From the NCBI RefSeq assembly GCF_022631235.3, contig NZ_CP093310.2, positions 1,860,001-1,924,000 of the forward strand: a stretch of DNA of 64,000 bases, read 5' to 3'. The position numbers and the translations under genes are program-made. Numbering within the stretch: position 1 is the first letter of the stretch; each line of letters opens with the position of its first letter. Under the pieces are notes generated by a model. That model did no database searches, was not told where the DNA came from, and saw only the letters and a program-made list of their open reading frames with translations. Shown here in pieces: positions 58,061 to 64,000 of the stretch. The stretch comes from Psychrobacter raelei. Lineage in GTDB: Bacteria; Pseudomonadota; Gammaproteobacteria; Pseudomonadales; Moraxellaceae.

Positions 58061-58346
58061 ATTGCCATTTTTAGCAGCCATTTATAGCGCATTGCCTGGT
58101 TCATTTTTTAGGTCATGTCTAAGTTTATATTTGTAAAAAACCCTTAACTTAATCTAGATTTTTGATTATGCTATAAACGTTTATTCACTATAACTATTAA
58201 GGATATAACACCACACCGCTATAGTTTTATAAAACCTATCAACACTATTAAAACGTTTCATTTAACTAATACAGTTAACTTTGCTACTATTAACAGTACG
58301 GAATAGGAGCGCTTCTAGCCTCTTTCATTTGGACTTCGCTGTCGTT

Positions 58347-58374
58347 GTTTATAGCAAGTCGTTTATAGAAAGTC
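58347..58374. repeat. 14-bp tandem repeat upstream of dps
   Basis: GTTTATAGCAAGTC and GTTTATAGAAAGTC stand head to tail (13 of 14 identical), about 85 bases before the dps ATG. Confidence 0.7.
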
Positions 58375-58458
58375 ACCTCAAAGCTGAGATAGCTTAGAGC
58401 AGTCTTTCAACAATTAAAATTTAATCACTTAACACTCACAAAAAAAAGGATAATAACT

Positions 58459-58929
58459 ATGACTACCAATCAAATCGGCCTAGAAAAAAAAGACATGTCA
58501 GCTGTCATCGATAAACTAAACAATCTATTGTCAAGCTACCATGTATTTTATATTAATGTGCGTGGCTACCACTGGAACGTAAAAGGCGAGCACTTCTTCT
58601 CACTACATCAAAAATTTGAAGAGCTATATACCAGCTTACAACTTCAAATCGACGAAATCGCTGAACGTGTATTAACTCTAGGCGGCACGCCACTACATGC
58701 CTATAGCGACTTTGCTCAGCACAGCAGCATCAAAGAGCACAAAAACGTCTTTAACGGCAAAGAATGCGTTAAAGGTCTGGTAAGTGGTTTACAAGAGCTT
58801 ATTGAAGAGCAGCGCCAAGTATCTGCAGTAGCAGAAGAAGCTGAAGACCAAGGTACCGCTGATTTAGTGGATGAGTATGTACAGCAGCAAGAAAAACTGG
58901 TTTGGATGTATAACGCTTTCTTAGGCTAA
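58459..58929 (+). CDS. dps: Dps-family DNA-protecting ferritin-like protein
   Basis: The 156-residue protein has the Dps ferroxidase motifs YHWNVKGEHFFSLHQKFEELY (residues about 36-56) and LQIDEIAERVLTLGGTPLH. Members assemble into dodecamers, oxidise Fe2+ with hydrogen peroxide and store it, and some bind DNA. The short N-terminal tail has few lysines, so DNA binding is uncertain. AAAAGGA lies before the ATG. It fits the iron theme of the window but is 30 kb away from the uptake genes. Confidence 0.93.
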   Translation: MTTNQIGLEKKDMSAVIDKLNNLLSSYHVFYINVRGYHWNVKGEHFFSLHQKFEELYTSLQLQIDEIAERVLTLGGTPLHAYSDFAQHSSIKEHKNVFNGKECVKGLVSGLQELIEEQRQVSAVAEEAEDQGTADLVDEYVQQQEKLVWMYNAFLG

Positions 58930-58987
58930 CCCACTGTCTAGACTAAGCTAGTGTGTCACTTAGTGACAAGCCAGTTTTACTAACACC

Positions 58988-59017
58988 AAAATCCCCGCTC
59001 ACTGAGCGGGGATTTTT
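58988..59017. terminator. Bidirectional terminator between dps and the DASS carrier
   Basis: AAAATCCCCGCTCA and TGAGCGGGGATTTT form a perfect GC-rich stem with flanking A and T runs. Confidence 0.93.
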
Positions 59018-59053
59018 GTTATCTAATGACAATAATCTTCTTGTTAACAGGCC

Positions 59054-60502
59054 TTACATTAAGAAGAAGTAGGCCCAGCAGGCCACGACAATAGAGGCAA
59101 CGATATTTAAAACCAGACCAACCCGCACCATCTCAGATTGCTTGATCAGGCCGGTACCAAATACAATGGCGTTTGGCGGTGTGGCAACAGGCAACATAAA
59201 GGCACACGAGGCACCAATACCGATAATAAGGACGAGCACTTCTTTTGGCAGACCCATTTGCTCAGCAATGGCCACAAACACAGGGACCAGTAGTGCCGCC
59301 GAAGCGGTGTTCGAAGCAAACTCCGTTAAAAAGATAATAAAGGCAGAAACCGCCAGCAGCACTAGGAATAAAGGTGTGGTCATTAGTGCCTGTGCGACGG
59401 TTTCCCCCATGACTAGTGAGGCGCCTGAAGTTTTTAAAACGTTAGATAACGCAATACCGCCCCCAAATAGCATGAGCACGCCCCAGTCGGTATTATCGGA
59501 TACTTGTTTCCAAGATACCAACCCTAAGCTGACCACAGCCACCGCTGCCGACAAGGCAATAATAGAATCCATGTCACTAATATCTAGCATCTCACCTAAC
59601 TTATTACCAAATATCCATGATAAAGCGGTGACTAAGAATACAATAATAGTAATGACTCTAGGCTTAGTCCAAGGAATATCAGGCTGATCTACGCTACTGA
59701 TACGCACATTAAGATTGGGCTTTAACACCAGATACATAGCGCCCAATAACAGAGGCGTCAAAATAAAGGTAATGGGTAAACCAAACTTCATCCAATCTAC
59801 AAAAGAGATGTCTAAAGCTTTGGCCGCAATGGCGTTCGGCGGTGACCCCACAATGGTTCCTAGACCACCCAAACTTGCCGAATAAGCGATACCTAACAGG
59901 ACAAACACGAAGGTGCCACGGTCTTTTTGACGATCAACTTGGGATAGCATACCAATGGCCAGCGGTAACATCATCGCCGCAGTTGCGGTATTTGAAATCC
60001 ACATAGATAGCATCGCTGTAGCAATGAATATAAGCACTACTGCGTTGCCTAAACGCCCACCGGACATTGAGATTAAACCCAAAGCAATTTTTTCATCCAG
60101 CTTTTGTACATGCAGTGCCGCAGCCAATGCAAAGCCACCAAAGAACAGATAAATGGTGGGATTAGCAAAGCTTGATAAAGCAGTTTTGGTATCAAACTCA
60201 GGAATACCAATGGCGACCCCAACGATCACTACTAAAATGGCTGTGATGGTCACATGCAGCGCTTCGGTTAACCATAAAATACCAATAAATACCAATAGGC
60301 TCAGACCCTTATTAACGTTGGCTTCAAAAGGCAATACATTAAATAGCATCACGCTAATAAGAGCAGCAATCGCTGTGATAACCAGTCCCTTTACGGTGCC
60401 TTTAGGAAAGGTATCGGTAAATAGATACTCATTGCCATCATGGGGCAGATGCCCATCTAAGGGATCGTTGGGCCCTTTGGGCGTAATATTCGGATCGGAC
60501 AT
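59054..60502 (-). CDS. DASS-family (SLC13) sodium- or anion-coupled dicarboxylate transporter
   Basis: The 482-residue protein has about 11-12 membrane segments and two DASS signature repeats: SNTATAAMMLPLAIGML (near residue 170) and ASNTASAALLVPVFVAI (near 395), the Ser-Asn-Thr motifs that bind cation and carboxylate. GSPPNAIAAK and TPPNAIVFGTG are the paired hairpin motifs. It probably carries succinate, fumarate, malate or similar acids. Direction and coupling ion are not readable. The 344 bases upstream (60503-60846) are A/T-rich and I see nothing definite there. Confidence 0.92.
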   Translation of the reverse strand: MSDPNITPKGPNDPLDGHLPHDGNEYLFTDTFPKGTVKGLVITAIAALISVMLFNVLPFEANVNKGLSLLVFIGILWLTEALHVTITAILVVIVGVAIGIPEFDTKTALSSFANPTIYLFFGGFALAAALHVQKLDEKIALGLISMSGGRLGNAVVLIFIATAMLSMWISNTATAAMMLPLAIGMLSQVDRQKDRGTFVFVLLGIAYSASLGGLGTIVGSPPNAIAAKALDISFVDWMKFGLPITFILTPLLLGAMYLVLKPNLNVRISSVDQPDIPWTKPRVITIIVFLVTALSWIFGNKLGEMLDISDMDSIIALSAAVAVVSLGLVSWKQVSDNTDWGVLMLFGGGIALSNVLKTSGASLVMGETVAQALMTTPLFLVLLAVSAFIIFLTEFASNTASAALLVPVFVAIAEQMGLPKEVLVLIIGIGASCAFMLPVATPPNAIVFGTGLIKQSEMVRVGLVLNIVASIVVACWAYFFLM

Positions 60503-60846
60503 AAAATCTCCTTATAAATGTAAGCCCAAATGTGTCATTACGGGCAAAAGAGTAATCGTGGTAATAAATCACTCAAATATCAAAAATACAACAGTTAAAT
60601 GGCGTAGGCAAAAATAAGCGGCTATAAAAAAACAAGGCACTCATAACAAAAAATAATAGGTTAATTGTTGCTAAATATTTCTATATAGCTACTATTATAG
60701 CTAAGTGTATAAGAATTGAAAAAAAATTTATATAGGCTTGACGATTAACGGCTTTGTTATAACAAAAAGCGCAGGTTAATTTGCCCATTAAGGACAGGCT
60801 ACTTGGATTTCATAAGCTTAAAATATAGTCAATATTAGGATGCCCT

Positions 60847-61596
60847 GTGACCTCTCATTCCAACACCTCATCTATCGAACACCAGTCCCAACATGACTGG
60901 GCACAAGGATTCAAAAAAAGCATACCTGTCGCCATGGGGTACTTACCTGCCGGTATAGCCTTTGGGGTATTAGCTCAAGTGGCCGGCCTTCCTTTTTGGG
61001 CCACCATCATGTTAAGTGTGCTGCTTTATGCCGGTGCCGCTCAATATGCTTGCCTGCCTATGCTCAGTGCCGGTATGCCCATTGGTAGTATGGCCACCAA
61101 CATTGCCGCCATTAATTTGCGTCACGTCTTTTATGGCATGCCCCTATTACAATCTTTGCCCGATAACAAGCTGGCCAAGACTTACTGTCTGTTTGCGCTT
61201 ACCGACGAGACCTTCTCCGTCATGACCAGCTTGCCTCAACCCTTGCGCAAGACTTTAATGCTACCTATTAGCCTTTTTAACCAAAGCTGGTGGGTAGTAG
61301 CAGGTGGCATCGGCTTCATACTCGGCGGCACCCTAAGCGACTTAATCCCCAATTTGGATTTTGCGTTGGTGTGCTTATTTGCCATCTTGGCCTATGAACA
61401 GTTTCAAAGCATCAAACGCTATTTTCCTATTGGCATTGCCATCTTATCTTTAATCATTGCCTCGCAATTTACCAGCAGCTGGGTACTGTTAATGGCCATT
61501 ACGCTGTGTATGTTATTTATCTTAGTACGTGGATTTTGGGCAGCGCAGCATCCCCCCGAAATAACCCATAAAAAAGGAGATGGCCATGAGCAGTAG
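60847..61596 (+). CDS. azlC: AzlC-family branched-chain amino acid exporter, large subunit
   Basis: The 249-residue protein begins at a GTG codon and carries FKKSIPVAMGYLPAGIAFGVLA (residues about 18-39) and the family motif LLYAGAAQYACLPML near residue 61, followed by INLRHVFYGMPLL and FALTDETFSV. It has about seven membrane helices. With AzlD it forms the exporter of valine, leucine or related amino acids. The stop lies inside azlD, showing translational coupling. Confidence 0.9.
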   Translation: MTSHSNTSSIEHQSQHDWAQGFKKSIPVAMGYLPAGIAFGVLAQVAGLPFWATIMLSVLLYAGAAQYACLPMLSAGMPIGSMATNIAAINLRHVFYGMPLLQSLPDNKLAKTYCLFALTDETFSVMTSLPQPLRKTLMLPISLFNQSWWVVAGGIGFILGGTLSDLIPNLDFALVCLFAILAYEQFQSIKRYFPIGIAILSLIIASQFTSSWVLLMAITLCMLFILVRGFWAAQHPPEITHKKGDGHEQ

Positions 61597-61945
61597 CTAT
61601 CTGATTTTTGCCACGTTAGCGATGGCCGGGGTGACCTTTATCACTCGGGCGCTGCCTGCATTAATTCCTAGACGGCTGCTGGACACACCTTGGCTGCATA
61701 GACTCAATGAAAGCTTACCGCTATCGGTGATGGTATTGCTGATTTTAACCAGCTTATCTTATCAGGATATTTCAGCCAAAACTGGGCTGCACAGTGGCGA
61801 GCTGCACCTACTTTTGGCACAAATTGGTGCATTAATATTGGTGCTGCTGGTATATCACATCAGTCGTCAATTGTTGGTGAGCATGGTGGTAGGCATCGCT
61901 GCTGTCAATGGGCTGCTGCGGTTATTTGCACACCTTTTAAGCTAA
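61586..61945 (+). CDS. azlD: AzlD-family branched-chain amino acid exporter, small subunit
   Basis: The 119-residue protein has about four membrane helices and the AzlD pattern VTFITRALPALIPRRLL and LPLSVMVLLILTSL. AAGGAG at 61574-61579 gives six-base spacing to ATG 61586; the in-frame ATG at 61580 would directly touch the ribosome site and is unlikely. It overlaps azlC by 11 bases. Confidence 0.9.
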   Translation: MSSSYLIFATLAMAGVTFITRALPALIPRRLLDTPWLHRLNESLPLSVMVLLILTSLSYQDISAKTGLHSGELHLLLAQIGALILVLLVYHISRQLLVSMVVGIAAVNGLLRLFAHLLS

Positions 61946-62148
61946 TATTTGGCCATATTCCAAAGCTTTTTAGGTCAACTGTTAGCGTTTATTTGTCCCT
62001 AATTCGGCTCTTATTTGGCCTCATACAATCTGTCGCCATAGCCAATTATAAGTTATCTATTTTCTATATAAGCCATTGATACATAACCTTTATCTATCAT
62101 GGTAATCAAAACCTTTTATTCAGCTTAATTATTTTTTTAACTGTGCTA

Positions 62149-62157
62149 TGGTATAAG
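62149..62157 (+). promoter_or_regulatory. Extended -10 promoter element for aspA
   Basis: TGGTATAAG at 62149-62157, 41 bases before the ATG, is a TGn-extended -10, like the yceI promoter. Confidence 0.5.
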
Positions 62158-62197
62158 GCTTAACTTGTTTAAGACCTCTTTTTAGGATGATATACGT

Positions 62198-63610
62198 ATG
62201 ACTGTCTCTACTCGTCAAGAAAGCGACCTTCTGGGCAATCGTGATATTCCCGCTGATGCTTATTATGGCATTCAAACCCTACGTGCCTTTGAAAACTTCC
62301 CCATCAGTGGTGTGCGCTTGCACCAATTTGCCCCATTTATCAGAGCCTTTGCTACCGTAAAAAAAGCGGCAGCCATTACCAACCATAAAGTAGGCGTATT
62401 GGATGAGAAAATTAAAGATGCCATCTGCGCCGCTTGTGATGACTTAATTGCAGACAAATACCACGATCAATTTATTATTGATATGTTCCAAGGTGGGGCT
62501 GGTACCTCAACCAACATGAACGTTAATGAGGTAATTGCCAACCGTGCGTTAGAGATTATGGGTCACAACAAAGGCGAGTATCAGTATTTACATCCGAATA
62601 ACCACGTAAACCTGTCACAATCGACCAACGACTCCTACCCCACCGCCTTAAAGCTGGCACTAGATCACTACTGTGAACGCTTACTTGCTAAGATGGACAT
62701 CCTGCTTGAGAGCTTCTTAAATAAAAAGCAAGCCTTAGGCGATCGCTTAAAGATGGGACGCACTCACTTACAAGATGCTGTGCCAATGACAGCGGGACAA
62801 GAGTTCAATGCCTTTGCCACCATGATTAAGGCTGAAAAAAAGCGCATTGAGCAAGTGCGGGAGCTGTTGTATGAGATTAACATGGGTGCCACTGCCATCG
62901 GTACCGGCATTAATGCGCCATCTAATTATCCTGAAACCTGTGCTGAGGTTCTAAGGCAGCTTACGGGTAAACCCTATTACACCTCAGATGACTTGGTACA
63001 AGCCACCCAAGATACCAGTGTCTATGTCGCACTATCAGGTAACTTGCGCCTACTCGCTACCCGGTTATCAAAGATTGCCAATGACATTCGCTTGCAATCT
63101 TCTGGACCGCGCGCCGGCCTAGGACAATACCGCATTCCGCAAATGCAGCCTGGTAGCTCTATCATGCCTGGTAAGGTTAACCCTGTCATTCCAGAAGTGG
63201 TCAACCAAGCGTGTTTTCATGTGATGGGTATTGACCACACCATTGCTATGGCATCAGAGGCGGGACAATTGCAGTTGAACGTGTTTGAACCTGTGATGGC
63301 GTTCAACTTATTCACCGGCCTATCTATGATGGGTAATATCTGTGAAACCTTTGCGACTCGCTGTATCGATGGTATTGAGATGAATGAAGATTATTGTCGT
63401 CAGCAAGTGCTGAGCAATATTGGTCTGGTCACAGCGCTTAACCCGCATTTGGGCTATGAAGTTTCGACAAGAATTGCCAAAAAGGCGCAAGAAAGTGGCG
63501 GCAGTGTGTACAACATAGTACTAGAAGAAAAACTGTTAGATCAGTCCACACTTGATAAGATTATCTCACCTGAAAACATGGTGTATCCGCTGCTAAAAAA
63601 TAAAGCTTAA
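62198..63610 (+). CDS. aspA: Aspartate ammonia-lyase
   Basis: The 470-residue enzyme converts aspartate to fumarate and ammonia. It has ESDLLGNRDIPADAYYGIQT at the start, GGAGTSTNMNVNEVIANRAL, HVNLSQSTNDSYPTALKLAL, GRTHLQDAVPMTAGQEF and the catalytic-serine loop GSSIMPGKVNPVIPE (near residue 325). The length and DAVPMT type favour aspartase over fumarase C. It is flanked by its own extended -10 promoter and a strong terminator. Confidence 0.95.
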   Translation: MTVSTRQESDLLGNRDIPADAYYGIQTLRAFENFPISGVRLHQFAPFIRAFATVKKAAAITNHKVGVLDEKIKDAICAACDDLIADKYHDQFIIDMFQGGAGTSTNMNVNEVIANRALEIMGHNKGEYQYLHPNNHVNLSQSTNDSYPTALKLALDHYCERLLAKMDILLESFLNKKQALGDRLKMGRTHLQDAVPMTAGQEFNAFATMIKAEKKRIEQVRELLYEINMGATAIGTGINAPSNYPETCAEVLRQLTGKPYYTSDDLVQATQDTSVYVALSGNLRLLATRLSKIANDIRLQSSGPRAGLGQYRIPQMQPGSSIMPGKVNPVIPEVVNQACFHVMGIDHTIAMASEAGQLQLNVFEPVMAFNLFTGLSMMGNICETFATRCIDGIEMNEDYCRQQVLSNIGLVTALNPHLGYEVSTRIAKKAQESGGSVYNIVLEEKLLDQSTLDKIISPENMVYPLLKNKA

Positions 63611-63633
63611 ATCGATTCTGCAACAACAGGCAC

Positions 63634-63672
63634 AAAAAGGCAGATTATCTATTGATAATCTGCCTTTTTTTA
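63634..63672 (+). terminator. Terminator after aspA
   Basis: AAAAAGGCAGATTATC and GATAATCTGCCTTTTT form a long perfect stem with a TATT loop and a T run. Confidence 0.93.
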
Positions 63673-63713
63673 AGTAGCCTATTTTACTTTAATAACCTTC
63701 AAGGACTTGGTCT

Positions 63714-64000
63714 ATGAAAAAGATTCTGGCAGCTTCAGCTATGATGGCAACTTTGGCACTATCAGGCTGCGCTTCAACAGGTACAAGTAGCACAACCAAT
63801 GCAGGCAATGCCGTGGGTACAGCTACTAACGTGGGCATGAATATTTTTAAATCCGCAGTAGATGCTCAGTGCCGTAGCGAGCTTGAAAAACAAAGCGCTT
63901 GGCGCTTGGCCCGTGTGGCAATGACACCTGAGCAAGAACAAGCCGCTGAAACCAAAATCTGTGGCTGCGTCAGTGAGCAAGCCCCGCAGCAAGTGACTGT
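63714..64000 (+). CDS. Lipoprotein of unknown function (3' end outside window)
   Basis: The frame is open from ATG 63714 (AAGGAC about eight bases upstream) to the window edge, 95 codons so far. It begins MKKILAASAMMATLALSGC, a clear lipoprotein signal with Cys at residue 19, then a Ser/Thr/Asn-rich linker and a segment with three further cysteines (near residues 54, 83 and 85: QCRSELEK and KICGCVSEQ). The paired cysteines could form disulfides in the periplasm. I do not recognise a family. Confidence 0.8.
   Translation, partial: MKKILAASAMMATLALSGCASTGTSSTTNAGNAVGTATNVGMNIFKSAVDAQCRSELEKQSAWRLARVAMTPEQEQAAETKICGCVSEQAPQQVT

Noticed and set aside
58150..58260. OxyR site upstream of dps
   Set aside because: ATAG and CTAT words are present but not with the seven-base spacing of the OxyR consensus.

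Overview
The window reads like a chromosome segment of a gammaproteobacterium of the Moraxellaceae, most likely Psychrobacter or a close relative. This is inferred from moderate GC, the protein families and the gene repertoire (TonB receptors, qNOR, YcxB, AzlCD, DASS carrier, AspA); no rRNA or marker phylogeny was available. I see no insertion sequence, prophage, CRISPR array, tRNA or rRNA. Genes are intact except where the two window edges cut them.

Region 1 (1-21.7 kb) and region 3 (24.6-29.7 kb) are an iron and heme acquisition island. It holds a cyclic-peptide/siderophore-type ABC exporter (cut by the left edge), a siderophore-interacting ferric reductase, two stacked TonB-dependent receptors divergent from a heme-use operon (hemS, hmuT, hmuU, a possible new 47-codon ORF, hmuV), a PepSY membrane protein, tonB-exbB-exbD, a hemoglobin/heme-type receptor, and a catecholate receptor (PiuA/Fiu-like) followed by piuC and an unusual FMN hydroxyacid oxidase. 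Fur-box-like sequences precede most of these units. YceI, DUF924, a duplicated DUF305 lipoprotein and a YkvI membrane protein lie in between.

Region 2 (21.9-24.5 kb) is a quinol-type nitric oxide reductase. Its control region carries two NsrR-like palindromes, one of which covers the promoter. Region 4 (30-36.1 kb) is a complete dppABCDF peptide ABC importer.

Region 5 (36.2-53.4 kb) is the most interesting part. It is a catabolic block encoding a continuous route from 2-oxo-5-guanidinopentanoate (2-ketoarginine) through 4-guanidinobutyraldehyde, 4-guanidinobutyrate and GABA to succinate: an AruI-like decarboxylase, an aldehyde dehydrogenase, a guanidinobutyrase, GabT and GabD, with two transporters. 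No arginine transaminase is present. A Dld-type D-2-hydroxyacid dehydrogenase sits inside the operon, suggesting entry from a 2-hydroxy acid such as argininate. Next to it is a glutarate module (CoA-transferase plus glutaryl-CoA dehydrogenase). Each module has a divergent IclR regulator, and both divergent promoter regions contain a nearly identical 15-bp operator-like palindrome (TGAAnnTGTnTTTCA), which suggests joint control of GABA and glutarate/5-aminovalerate catabolism.

Region 6 (53.4-64 kb) is mostly housekeeping: transketolase, SerS, a YcxB protein, Dps, a DASS dicarboxylate carrier, AzlCD, aspartase, and the start of a lipoprotein cut by the right edge.
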